A stretch of 64,000 nt of DNA from Kalmusia sp. IMI 367209 (taxonomy: Eukaryota > Ascomycota > Dothideomycetes > Pleosporales > Didymosphaeriaceae): positions 310,001 to 374,000 of the forward strand of contig JAPEUQ010000017.1 in the NCBI GenBank assembly GCA_027946365.1, given 5' to 3'. Below the pieces are notes generated by a model. That model ran no database searches, had not been told where the DNA came from, and saw only the letters and a list, made by a program, of their open reading frames with translations. Shown piece after piece: positions 50,258 through 62,123 of the stretch (positions are counted from its first letter, which is position 1; each line of letters starts with the position of its first letter). The position numbers and the translations under genes are program-made.

Positions 50258-50758
50258 TGTTGCAATTATCGATTTCTCTTCAAACTGAAAAGACTGCCCT
50301 ACAGTTGATATAAAGAAGGGTGCGACCAGAGGGATTGTCAGTGATGTGACGTTGCACAGCGCTGAACGCCCTCCTATATATCAGGGAAGATAATATGTTC
50401 CTCGTACGAGGCTGAGAAGAGCATTCTACATAGTATGGTCGCTATTTTGCTTTGGTATAGGACGTGCGTGAATCTAAAACGAATAAGAGTTGTTCGCACA
50501 AGTGCGCGTTGTCGCATTGCCGGCGTTATTATCGCCGAGTAGATATCGCCGACGCGATCGTCTGCATAATAGCGAAGGCTTTACTTGAATAGGTTGAAGT
50601 TGCGAAACATTGAATGCAAGGATATCAAACATGCTAATAGATGCAGGTACATACTCGGTGTCACACAGCCACATACTAGATGGCGCAGTCTGCGAGTTTC
50701 GTCGAAGTGTACGTTCTTGGAATTTATCCATGGCTCGAAACAAGCCAATAAATGCGAG
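50258..50758. other. Intergenic, promoter of CYP505
   Basis: No coding features are supported between the CYP505 start and the end of the regulator gene. Confidence 0.55.
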
Positions 50759-52842
50759 CTAATTTTGAGAATATCCATCAAGAGACTGCAGACTCCCGTC
50801 TTCATTTGATATTGCGGGGATGCGTAGCGAGTCGGAGGCGTTCCAATCAAATCCCCAGCTTTCCCAATCATCGAAGAGAAATGAATTAGATTCGGTAAAC
50901 CCTTCAGCATTTTGACTCGGATTGGATAGGCTTAGATCATTTAGACCTAGTTCAGTCAAACTCTGTACCTTGTGGTTCCTTTGATAGCAGCACTTACGAT
51001 GATCTTGGGATGGTTGTGGGTTAAGTGGGTGCAGGAAAAGCTTTCTCCACCAATACAGACAGTCAAATACCACATTCATCGCCAATCGGTTCCGCACATG
51101 CAGTTGAAGGATAAAAGTGCCGTCTGTATTGCGGTATACGTTGGGGCTTGACCAGAGCTGAGCTAAGATTTCCGATGTTTTGGCTGGGATGTCGTTGTTC
51201 ACTACTGAAATTGTTTTGGAAATATTGATGGCGGAAAAAAGAGCGTGTGTCATGTCCTTCTCATAGAGGCTCGCCTTCGAAGAATAGCCCTTGAGTAGCC
51301 TGATAAGAGTACAAGCGGCAAGCTGGATACCTTGAAAGACAAAATCCGGACAAGCTATAGAGATTTGAAAGCGCTTGTCAAGCTCAGAGACGAGATGCAT
51401 GATCGAGATTGCGGCGTGGGCAATTTGCGCGACATCGATGCGATCCAAATCATCTGGAGGCTTGAGAAACAGGAAAGTGCGAATTTGTAGACGTGAAACG
51501 GCAATGCATATGTCGCTCAATGGCCCTAGTAAGATGTGAGCAACCTGTTGCATGGCAAACAAGAATGGGCGCTGTTATCAACCTTGGTAATCTAAGCGAA
51601 CACTATTTTGTAATTCTGATAACTCGGCTTCGGATGCCAAAATAAGGCTCTTGAGTGTTCCAATGTGAATACTTGGCTCTGTGTCTATTTCCGAGAATAC
51701 CTGGTGAAGCCTCGCGACTTGTGCCATTATACGACTTTCAAGCAACAGCCAGCTCGGTAGAGTTGCGCAGCAATCACGGCCCCACATTAGATGGCGAGCT
51801 GCAAGAGGATCACTAATGGGGTATCCGTGGAGCGCCATAGTACTGGAAGTTGGGGTGAGTTTTCATCTCGCTGATTCCAACGTTCGGAAACTCTTACGTT
51901 TGGTTTGAAACAACAGAATAAGCCCACAACTTCGTACCTCGTTTCACATCAGGAATTACCACTGAAGAGAAGATGTGTTGTACGCTCAAGCACTGATGCA
52001 TCCCTGCCTGTAAAGTGAGAGGTACGACCGCAGTGCTCAAAGTGGAGTAGACGCTTCGCCAAAATGGTTGATCCGTTGAAAGATGGAAGTTGCACATCAG
52101 TAGGTATGCTTCGATGATGGGGTAAGGTGAGAGCCGTCCGATGCAGAGAGATTGTAAGGCTAACATTTCCACATGAGGTGACAGTGTTGAGAATAGCGTG
52201 GGATCCTCCAGACATTTTCGCGAACCTATCGTGGTGATGACCCAGAATTTTAGCACCGACTCGCGGTTGGTCTGGTTGGGTGTTGAGTGAGCCGAAAGAA
52301 TTGGGATCAACGGCGCGAAGTAGCGATAAAATCTGGTTACGTCATCATTGAACATTGTATAGAAGACTAAGACATATACCTTGAGAAGCAAACATCAATT
52401 TTACTAGCTTCGACACAAACATTGCCGATGGTCCGCGATTCCGTGTCGGTAAAGTTCTCTGGTAAAGCCGGCATGGGAGACGGGTCGAACGTCCCCGGTA
52501 AAGGGCTAATACCTCTGCTAGGTAATAAAGGCTCTGAGAGGGTGGTGGCTTGATGCTGAGATGCCATGGAGGTCGCGTTTGGGCTTCCATTTAAGGATAC
52601 CTTCTTCCGTCTCTGCTCCTGAACTACGCACACAATTTGCTTCCGGTGACACCGGGCGCATGGTTGAGAGTAATCCAGCGAGGCATCGCAACGGAGCTTG
52701 TGCGCTCGGCAGGCATCACAGGCAGGCTTTTTGTCTTCGCGGACTTTTCGTTTCTTCCTACGTTACCGACTTAGAATAGGCGGTGCGATTGACGAGGAAG
52801 CACTCACTGGGAGGACGGTCTAGGGTCCATGTTAGCCGACAT
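50759..52842 (-). CDS. Zn2Cys6 fungal transcription factor (about 607-624 aa)
   Basis: Likely pathway-specific regulator of the surrounding genes (inference). Minus-strand exons: 52842-52808, 52757-52380, 52332-51898, 51842-51583 and 51525-50759. The binuclear zinc cluster has C25, C28, C35, C45, C48 and C55 (CX2CX6CX9CX2CX6C), preceded by a basic KKRKVREDKK. The middle contains the usual helical fungal-TF region. The last intron (51526-51582, 57 bp, weak donor GTTGAT, CTCAC branch, CTAG acceptor) is needed because TGA-TAA stand in frame at the junction. A further 51 bp in-frame candidate intron (GTAAGT..CTAG, about 50947-50997) would shorten the C-terminus by 17 residues. The C-terminus is acidic and Ser/Trp-rich (FLFDDWESWGFDW), fit for activation. 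Confidence 0.82.
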
Positions 52843-53066
52843 GGCATTTTCGAGGGCTGGTAGTGGTCAATTGTTATCTGCTTTGGGGATTCCACATGCT
52901 GCTTTGCAGAAGAAGCGTTATAATCTCAAAGGGCTAGGTAGATGCTAAACGAGGGTGAACGAAGGATGCAACGATTATGTGATCAGCACGCTATCGATAA
53001 GACCCTATTTCGCGTTTAGACGCGTCATTCTTACACCCCTCCTCAAGTGCTTCGCATTATTACTCG

Positions 53067-54892
53067 TCAGTTCCCACCCGCTGCAAAAGGGCTCTTTCGT
53101 CTTAGCGACTGGCCGTAATTCCAAAATATATACACAGCTGGCCAGCCAATAACACACGCGACACCACCTAGTAATGAATTTCCCCGACCCCATCCAAGTG
53201 TATCATACAAGTGCGTAGCCTAGACGAGTCAGCGAGAGTCGGGTACAGGGCTGACTGAAGCGACTCACGAACAACGGAAAGCCTGCACCTGCAAGCGACC
53301 TGAGTATGGTGGCAGCAGCCAGCGCTGATGCAGCGTACGTCGTGTACGCCTCGACGAGGTAGGCCTGCATCGCCTGCCAACATAATATCATGCTTCCGCA
53401 GATAATGTACATGCCTACGTTAGGCCACACCCAAAACGCGTTGGCCTCAGCCGTCCAAGCATACACAAAGATGCCCATGGGGACAAAAACAGCACCAGGT
53501 ACCATTAGCGGAACGCGAAATTCGGGCCTCCCAATTCCACCGTTACGACGCTTCAAGGTCATGTATATACGATCTTGGAGTCGCGTACCAACCTGCGACC
53601 CCGTTAGGAAGCCCAGGCCAACCGAAATATAGTTTAGACCACCGATGTGGACATCTTCGTGATATTTCTCGGTCCAAAGTCGGGGAAACGTCGATAAAAC
53701 CAAGTATATAAGGCCGTACAGGAAGGCCATGTACACTGCAACGCATTGTACAATGGGCTGTGTTGTGATGAGTTTAATCGGTCGTTTAAATGCTGTGCGT
53801 AGTTTATAGCCCAGCGACTGCCCCTCGGCCTCCCACTCAGTCATCAAGTCGGGGTTACCTGTTGCCTTTCTCAAAGCCTTGGCTTTCTTTGCGAGGATGA
53901 TACGTGGGTATGTCTCTTGTAGCAGCAAGGAGCTTATAAGCTGCACGAAAACGTCGCCAATTGACACAGAGTAGAAACACCATCTCCAATCCGAGTAGCG
54001 AACGATGAAACCAGCCATAATCGGTCCAAGCGCTATGTGATCCAGTCAGCCTGTCTATTGTATCCATTATCTTGATATAGTACTGACCGGGACCTAGAAG
54101 TGGCATTAGAGTGTAGATGCCCATGGCTTTTCCTCTCTCTTCGTTGGACCATACATCCCCAAGAGTCCCCCCTCCAGCCTGGATCTAGTAGTTAGTCATG
54201 GACACTGGAAACAGATTCGGGAAAAACCCACTGCTAGTGGCGCGCTGCCCCCCAAACCACTCAAGAACCGGAACACCACAAGTTGCGTTGTTGTACGACA
54301 CCCACCACATGCCGTATTAAAAACGAGGAATATGACATTGCTCACTTGCAATATAATTCTTCGTCCGTATACCTCACTTAGTGGTCCTAAACATAAAGGT
54401 CCGATTGCAAAACCAAGCACATAGATGGAAATGACCAAAAGCTCGACCGCACCGTTGTTGATGTGCAGCTCCGCGTTGATTGCAGGCAAGGCGGGCGATA
54501 TCATTGAGGATGATAGCGGAGCAATGAATGCGAATGAGGACGCTACGAATGTGACCAGCCATTTGCGACCTGCGCTCCAGTTCCGAGGGTTTGAAGGGTC
54601 ATCTGGACCATCCCACGTCACCTTCCACTGGGTCAATTTTGTCACCATTGAGAAGATAGGCAAGTCTTACCCAAGCTTCCGTTATACTCCCTATGTCACC
54701 CTCTTTCTTAATATCTGCGGCCACCTCTTTCTTAGATTGCAAACTCGATTGCACTAGGTTTTCCTCTGCTTCCACAGCACCAGTAATGTTCTTTACTCTG
54801 TCCCTGCTCGTTGAGCTGATGGTCTTTTGGATATTCTCATTGGTCAAAGCCGTCTCCGTTGGCTCTTTGTCACTTGCTCTTGGAATGTCCAT
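53067..54892 (-). CDS. MFS transporter, DHA1 (drug:H+ antiporter, 12 TM) type, 543 aa
   Basis: Plasma-membrane exporter candidate. Minus-strand exons: 54892-54671, 54627-54232, 54184-54088, 54032-53269 and 53219-53067; all phases close. The hydrophilic N-terminus of about 70 residues precedes WDGPDDPSNPRNWS, the hallmark entry of fungal DHA1 proteins. Helix 2-3 loop motif A is GPLSEVYGRR; motif C region includes GIYTLMPLLGPALGPIMAGF. An alternative acceptor six bases downstream at intron 2 (ATCCAG instead of CTACTAG) would remove two residues only. The C-terminus LGWGRGNSLLGGVACVIGWP is typical. Located beside the Zn2Cys6 regulator and P450 genes, it probably exports the cluster product or confers tolerance (inference). 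Confidence 0.87.
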
Positions 54893-55496
54893 AATGAGAA
54901 GCCGATGTCAAGGATAGAGTGTCGTACAAGCGTTGTGAGGCTGAGCCTCTCAAGGTATGTGTTTCGCATGCAATAACGCCGATGGCCTAGTGCAAAGCTA
55001 CGGAAATATCGCCGATCGACCAAGTTAACAAGCGAATACCGCCGGGCATACAATGATCGGACCCAAAACATTTAACTCCGAATGATAGACATCCATTACT
55101 GCCCATAGTAGCTATTGCCAAAATGGTTGCACCGAAACTTTGCAGATGCATTGCGCATTCATGCAGCCCTGAGCATCGACTGGCTACCCTGTCGTCCCCA
55201 GAATGGAAATTGGCGAGATCTTGTAACCTGAATCAGTCTGGGTTGCGAGACTAAGGTTGCACACTGAATACCAACGACATGGATACTATGTTTTCAGTGC
55301 AAAGCTCCGGAGGCAAGTAGAAATGGGTTGCCGAAAGTTGACATAAAAGACGTCGTAGAATCTCTAATATGTGGAGAAAACCAAGGTTCATCTCAGCAGT
55401 GCGAGGCAGCATATACCTGTAAAATCAATTCTCATAATTTTAAACGTCCGCTCTTTAGCGACGATCTTTCTTACTAAATTCTGTTCATCAGTAGTC
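54893..55496. promoter_or_regulatory. Divergent promoter between the two MFS genes
   Basis: Starts face away from each other across about 600 bp, so a shared control region is likely. I see no clear long palindrome for the Zn2Cys6 protein. Confidence 0.45.
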
Positions 55497-57187
55497 ATGG
55501 ACACCTCGGCCGAGCCGCGCAAGTCTCACACCGTGGAGGCTCTACAACCCCTGCCATCGAACGACGGAAGCCAGGAGCTACCGTACGATGAGCTTGACGA
55601 TGTTCCGGTCGACCCAGCTGTCGAGCGCCGCATACGTTGGAAACTCGATCTTACCATCCTACCACTGCTGACTTCGGTTCAGTTCCTATCGCAAATGGTA
55701 AGATCTTGTTGCATGGAGTAAAAAAATTTTTATTGATGTCTCAAGGCAAAATCGGATCTAGGAAATGCAGAGGTAGCTGGTCTAAGCGAGGAGATGGGTC
55801 TAGATGCCCGTGAATACTCAGACCTGGCTATCATGCTGCTGGTGGGCTACATCGTCTTCCAAATCCCAGGCACAATGTTGATCAAGAAATTTGGCCCGTC
55901 GTACCAGGTCAGTAGTGTTCGATTAAATGTTGCGCATTTATGTCTGACTCAGTATCATATAGTTCGGTGGCGCTATGATCGCATGGGGTGTGTTCACGGC
56001 ATGTATGGTTGCTGCCAAGACGTTGGGAGCCCTCATGGCACTCCGACTCTTTGTTGGTGCCGCGGAAGCTTTCATTCATGGGACACTCATCTACCTGTCA
56101 TTTTGGTACCGATACAACGAGCTCGCTACACGAGGAGCTATCTTCGACGGATGCGCGGCGCTAGCTGGTGCATTTAATGGCATCATTGGTCACCAGATTC
56201 AGACAAACCTCGACGGGAAGAACGGCTGGTAAGTAAACGCGTTAAGTTTCTGTAAAAATGCATAGTAACACATAAAAGGCGTGCGTGGCGTTGGATATTC
56301 CTCATAGAAGGCGTGATACCTATAGGCTGGGGCTTTGTTGTCGCTGCTCTCCTGCCCGGTACACCTGAGACTGTGCGCGGAATCTTCACTCCTTCTGAGA
56401 AGGAAGTCATTATTCGCCGGAGCAGATCCAGTCATAACACAGGGGATTCAAAGATCAAAATCAAGGTGAGTAGTGAGAGTGTATCGAATATTGAACTCGC
56501 TAACCATTCCAGGCCTTGCTGGAAGTACTCCAGAACCCTGTTTTCTGGGCTCTAACGTTTATGAACTGCTGCATCCACATCACTACGTCAAGTCTGAGTA
56601 ATTTCCTTCCTCCAATTCTAGACGGCCTTGGCTGGGAAGATGAACAAGCACAGCTCATGTCTTCAATTGTTTACGCATGCGCCTTCGTCAATATCATGCT
56701 TTCCGCACAAATCGCAGATAGAACCGGTCGACGGGGTTTGCTTGTCGTCGCAAACACTAGCTTTAGTCTTGTGGGCTTCATCATGCTTCTCGCTTCCGCC
56801 AACTCCACGGTTCGCTTCGTGGGTACATGCTTGCTCACTGCCGCGCTGTATCCCTGCCTGATGCTTGTCATGGTCTGGCTAGCGATGAATTTTCCCGGAT
56901 ACAGCTATCGAACGTCAAGCATTGCTCTTACTAATATTTGCGCGCAGCTGTTCTCAATCATTGGAAACAAGATTTACGTTGATCCACCGTACTATCGCGA
57001 GGGACTCACTGTTTCTGCGAGTATGACGGGTGTGGCGGGAGTGTTAGCGGCTGTTACGCTCTGGTGGATAGGGAGGCTGAATGCTAAGAAAGAGGCGAGC
57101 AAGGATACAGAGGAGAGTTGTGCACTTGCGCTTGCGTCAATTGACGATTTAGGAAATAAACATCCGGATTTCAGGTACACGTACTGA
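55497..57187 (+). CDS. MFS permease, anion:cation symporter (Dal5/allantoate-type) family, 496 aa
   Basis: Probable importer of an organic anion or small carboxylate. Exons are 55497-55697, 55746-55907, 55963-56228, 56279-56465 and 56513-57187; introns are 48, 55, 50 and 47 bp, all in frame. Family signposts: VERRIRWKLDLTILPLL, AKSDLGNAEVAGLSEEMGLD (the D-K/S-x-x-G-N-A block after helix 1), LRLFVGAAEAFIHGTLIYL, AWRWIFLIEGVIPIGWGFVV, FLPPILDGLGW and QIADRTGRRGLLVVANT. About 12 hydrophobic helices. The substrate is not predictable; relatives carry allantoate, nicotinate, tartrate or pantothenate. Confidence 0.87.
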
Positions 57188-57778
57188 AAAGGAGGCATGG
57201 ATTAAGAATTTGGGTAGAGCCATGGATGGGGAGGCTATAGTCACAGAACAAAGGGTTGAAGGCTGTAATCTGTGACATTTATACTTATGATAAAATGCGA
57301 AACCTTTGTCTTAGTACTCCACAGTAGAACAGGGCGAGTCAATTCAGATATAGCCTGAACCCGTGGGTTCTATGATCATGTACATCCTCCCAGTCACGTA
57401 ATTATCAACGCTAATCCAGTTGAACAGTAGATATGCCAATCAAGAAGCTTTCGTTGGTCATTTGGAGGCAATGTTATTCTTCGGATTAGCGGCTGTTATG
57501 GGAAGAAAGTATCTATCGATAGAGCCGCAGTCAGACTAGCCGGTCGACAAGAATGTCAAATAACCTAAGATCATTTTCAATGAGGAACTATTGTCCCAAG
57601 CAATGGTTCCTCTTGTTCTTCGCAAAGCCGTGTAACCAGAGTTTGTTTAATAGTTAATATCTTTCCTGTCAGCTTCTCTGCTTTGGCATCATCTTTGGCG
57701 AACGGCTGGACATCAGCGATCTAGCAATCGTTCAAATAGGCACCACCGCTTTCTGCATCTAAGTTAAATAATATCATC
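57188..57778. other. Convergent intergenic region
   Basis: 3' ends of the MFS permease (plus) and dehydrogenase pseudogene (minus) face each other. Nothing else is seen. Confidence 0.55.
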
Positions 57779-58783
57779 TTAGACTTTTAGTCCGCGAGGC
57801 GTACCACAAAGCTTAGGATCAAGCGCAGCAAGGAGAAGTGTAGATATCCGTTGAGTCGCAGTTTTTACAGGAAGGGGATCCAAGATCGCCTTCACGTTCT
57901 CCGCAGGCATCCCACGCCAAAGATCCGTGTCAATGGCTAACTAGAATGTTAGAAAAAGCCTCAATCAAGGCTAAGGAATTCTCACCTCCAGGCATCACAC
58001 ATATCGCCATGGCTCCTGTATCTTGAAGTCGTTCCGCCAACTCGCGGGTGTAGAGAATGCTAGCGGTTTTAGACTACCCGTACGCAACGGGTGGTAAATA
58101 GCCCAAGTCCCATGGAATACCGAATGCTGCACAAGCTTCTTTTGATGGCTGTTCATCCTCCGGTAGATCATTGACGTCGTCGAAGTTATGATCCGAGAAC
58201 TGGAAGGGCGAGATGGCATGCCCATTGCTCACAACATTTACGATCCGACCCATGGCGCTCTTTTTGATATTGGGTAAAATGCTGTTTGTGAAGAGAGCAA
58301 GGCCAAGGTAGTTGGTCGCGAGATGCATTTCAAAACCATCGGCGCTCAGCCGTCGCTCAGGGATGTTCATCACTCCGGCATTGTCAAAGACGATGTCGAT
58401 GTTAGGCTCTACATAGCCACTGATTTCCTCGGCAGCTCTGGCGACAGATGCAAAAGAAGAAATATCAAACAAGACAATACTAACTTCGACTGCTGGTGTA
58501 GTGATGTCTCTTCGCGACAGCCTTGACCTTAGATGACGTGCAACCAGTCAGTATTAGAAGCTTAGGTCTCTGAATGGCTAGCGACTTGGTGAGAGTCGCC
58601 CCTAAGCCTTTGGGGCTGACACCAGTGATGAGTACTGAGATGAAACAGTTATTAGAACTGACATGGGGAATCTCTTTTTATGGCTTTTGTGTGCTTACTT
58701 ATCTTTCCTACTACTCCATTTGGGAAGGCTGTCAACACTTCACGCGCTTCGGCCTTTGGTCCAAACTCGCTATGGGAGGTCAT
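57779..58783 (-). pseudogene. Short-chain dehydrogenase/reductase, two lesions
   Basis: Minus-strand exons 58783-58699, 58634-57986 and 57936-57779; introns 64 and 49 bp. Domain order is normal for a classical SDR: MTSHSEFGPKAEAREVLTAF, Rossmann motif ILITGVSPKGLGATL, DNAGVMN, VNVVSNGH (Ser), catalytic YGxSK, and MPGAIDTDLWRGMPAENVK near the end. Two lesions are visible. First, the frame shifts by one extra base at about 58513-58520, between KVKAVA and RRDITTPAVEVSIVLFDISS. Second, the codon between Gly and Ser of the catalytic motif is TAG (58074-58076), where Gln or a similar residue is expected (AYG-stop-SKTASILYTREL). Correcting the first gives exact exon phases and 296 residues. Probably non-functional. 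Confidence 0.85.
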
Positions 58784-59470
58784 ATTGACAGGTCCAGAGG
58801 TGCAGCCAGTAGTTCGATCTGCGCTCTTTTGTATGTCCTGATAATTCCGGTGGCGTGAGTGTTGATGGGATGTTCTGGTCAAAGAGCGTGAGAGATTACG
58901 GTGGGGCTGGGGCTAAAAGGGGATGGAGGCTTTGAAGGAAGGTTGTTGTTTCGATTCGTCGGCAATGCATGATACACGGAATTGATGTTTGCCTTATATG
59001 GTGTCTGCTTGTTTCGTTCGATGTTGCGTAGCAACTATACCGAGCGACAAGCAACGGTGATTTCCACAGTGTCACCACATACTGGGCATTGCCAGATTAC
59101 GCGAGACTTTACCAAGAACATTTATCGTCTCTTGAAAAACCCGTGATTGAAATTCTGGTTGCGATTCGAGCTCACGGATTGATCGCTAGGGAGGCACTCG
59201 GGTATATTGCATCATAGGCAGCGTATGGTTCATCATAATTAGCGCTTCGTGGTATGGCTTCCGATCGTCGCCCATAAACTCTTTTCGCACTCATATCTTC
59301 CCCATAAGGCCAGGCCCGACACACGTAGTGATAGGCCGGCAACAATTTGAGAAAACTCTTTCGCCAAGCTGCGGTTATGTCTTTGAGCACACTGGCAGAT
59401 CGGCGCCCTCCATATGTGCCGGAAGTCGACCGACTGGACCTTGCCAACCTTCTGTCACATCGATGAAGAA
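58784..59470. other. Intergenic with unassigned coding-like patch
   Basis: A short plus-strand frame beginning MSLSTLADRRPPYVPEVDRL (from about 59373) and ending at TGA after 28 residues has natural composition but no identified parent. The rest shows nothing. Confidence 0.4.
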
Positions 59471-59818
59471 ATGAAGGGGCTAATTATCTACGAAGGCGCG
59501 CGAGAGCACATCAACAGTCCCAGAACAATTGCCAAGGATGACGACATGATCAAAGTAGCGGTAGCTAGCTACAACCCAGCGGAACTACAAGACGTACGAG
59601 GAACCCAAATTAATCAATTAAGGACACAAATGAGAGTATTATACCAAATCGGCTCTCAAAATACGGAATGCAGGCCTGGAGATTGCGTCTCTACGTTTCA
59701 TTATGTCCAGGCTCCGCATGGCGCCTACGCCGAATATGCTGTTGCTAGCAGGATGTGTCTCCGTTATATCTATGTTGTGTCGTCGGTAGATATCACAAAA
59801 CTTCGCAGACTGGTGTAG
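59471..59818 (+). pseudogene. Zinc-type (medium-chain) dehydrogenase, truncated and internally deleted relic
   Basis: Open frame starting MKGLIIYEGAREHINSPRTI, which reads like the N-terminus of an MDR-family dehydrogenase, followed by DDDMIKVAVASYNPAELQD (the VKVAA..NP block). The normal segment of about 40-60 residues leading to the G-H/C-D-F-A-G loop is missing, and the text jumps to IGSQNTECRPGDCVSTFHYV and APHGAYAEYAVA, matching the end of the GroES-like domain (GDRV...HGAYAEYA). The entire Rossmann cofactor-binding half and C-terminus are absent before the stop at 59816. It sits beside the broken SDR. Confidence 0.65.
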
Positions 59819-62123
59819 AAAACCTAAGCAATTTGGGACGGCAGTGCTCGCACAAAGTGTGATATATTCCACTACCTTTGTGACTCGCTGTCGGTGGCTG
59901 TAATCTATAAAGGTATCTTTTCCATTGATTGCGCTCTAGCGCAGGGTTGAGAACAATGTTAGTTAGAAACAAGTAGAAGGAAGTCGTTGTAACATCCCAC
60001 GAACGGCGCGGGATGATTGAGTTTGATAATATGGTAGTACTTATTTAGACTACTAGCTATGACGTAGTAGCAAATTACTGGCTCGGGGCATTACATTGCA
60101 CTGATTGTTGCTGTGTCAGTCTTACTTAGTATAGAGCCGATGCCATTTGAGTACTTATGTCTATAATACTCTGCGATTACGTTAAGATTTATCTACATCA
60201 TTCTATCTTGTTACAAGAAGAGGGCAGTTTCAGCTAAATCCACTCAACTTATATTCTCGAATAGGTACTTTATACGGCATCAAAAGCGATATCAATGGCA
60301 CACACAACCAATAAGATGTTCTTCTCGCTATCAACTGCGATCTCAGCTCGTGTGCAGATGGTTACATTTGTTTCGTGATCCGCAATCATATAGAAAACTA
60401 CATGATGCAGTGGTTCTGATTGGGTCCGAAGGCGGTCGACACTGAGCCTTGTGCGCCAGAATGCATAATACAAGTATGACAGCTTAGTGTTAGCGTAGAT
60501 GAAATCAGGCAATTGGATCTATGCATGACACAGCATAAATTCCATGTCGACAGCAGCCTAAGTTACACGGCGGAGCTAAAGGTCGCCAGAGAACTCCCAG
60601 TGTGCTTAAGGATACCCTCGCTAGCTCATTAGACAATCACCAACTAAATTTGCTCGTAGAGAGCTTTAGTGCTGTCTCAGTAAACTGTAGTGTAGTGTGG
60701 GGCTGATTTACAGCTCGTAATTCCGAAGCTACTTATTAACAAGGCGGTTGCTGACTGTGACCTGCATATTCAGCCAATATTCGATATGTAACCCTACTGA
60801 AAAGCTCCAATCATGCAGACTGATTAGAAAATAAATGCTCGCGTTGCCAAATGTCGCAAAAATCTCGTCAAACGTCGTACTCTGCGGCGAGTCTACCTAT
60901 GGAAAGACGGAGCTGTCGGCTGCATACATAGTAAAAGAATCCTTATCCCATAAGAAATACCACAATAGATCTCATTTAACACGTGTTTTGTGGGCAGGAG
61001 TATTGTGATCTTGGTTGGCGCTTCGACGGTAGTCCCAGTCGTTGCGAGACGCCTAGTCACTCTTGATGCTCAGCTTTCCCTCGCAGACATCAACCTTTAG
61101 GGCGTTACCGCCGAAGCAACACTTATTCACTCACAAGGGGTCTGTTGAGAGTATTGAGTCGACATCCAGAAAGGCGCCGATATTATACGTGGATTCGATC
61201 GACAGTCGATACGGTCGGATATATTAAAGGTGCGGTAGAATGCATAGGGGTGGATATTAGCGTCTTCTTTTCCTATTTCTAGCGGACCCGAATAATACAT
61301 TCCATAGGCTACGCAATGCAACGATTGCCATGAGCAAATATTTTCTACGACCGGTGACATGGATCCGATAACTTTAACATCTAATATGGAGCGTTATGCA
61401 GTCATCGACACCGATCGGACAGGCATGTTCCGCCGCCTGTCGCCTGATTGGCTGAGACGAGACCAGGGGCTAGCGATATGAATATTATTTCGACCGTTTA
61501 CATGGAGGGTCTACCATTCATCGCCTCATGCTACGTGTCCAAGCATGGGCTAAATGAACATTTTGCTTAGTCTACCCCTTCACTAATACCTAAGCAGATT
61601 ATCCTGCTCATCAGGACTGCTGCAAATGATTGTGCTAGCAGTCGCATATGCGTAAGTGCGATATCACAGGCCACTACTAAAAATACGATGCCAATTTCAA
61701 AGACTGTTCGGAACTGTGAGAATATATGGACAAAAATCGCTGGACATAATCCAGTGTTTAAATTGGATACTGTGGAGAAAGTGGCGAAGACTGTAGCAGC
61801 TTGCTGAGCGCAGATAGCCCACTTACCGCAGGAGCATTTTATGTGACCGATGTTGGAATTGCATGTTAATTCATTCGTCATATTGAAGCACCATTGTCTA
61901 TAATCTTCTTAGCGTTCTGGTGTCGCAGGAGTTGCCCTACGCCCGGGATGCATCCGCTTCCGTCATTGGCGAGAGCTGTTTAAACTGTGATGCTAGATCT
62001 TTACCAATTAGGAAATACCGACCGAGCAAATGAGAGCTCACAAACGGAGGCACAACGATAGATTTCTTATGGTCTTTCACTGCTACCCCGCACCTACTTT
62101 TTTCAGCTTCTTTAGCCCCAGTC
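59819..62123. other. Decayed AT-leaning stretch with coding-like patches
   Basis: No intact gene. Patches with natural protein composition but interrupted by stops occur on both strands: minus strand about 60786-60900 (includes DSPQSTTFDEIFATFGNA) and about 61045-61110 (GGNALKVDVCEGKLSIKSD), overlapping a plus-strand patch about 60983-61080 (IVILVGASTVVPVVARRL). A minus-strand frame at 60270-60512 and another at 61567-61881 have no recognised domain. I could not identify a parent gene for any of them. Confidence 0.45.
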
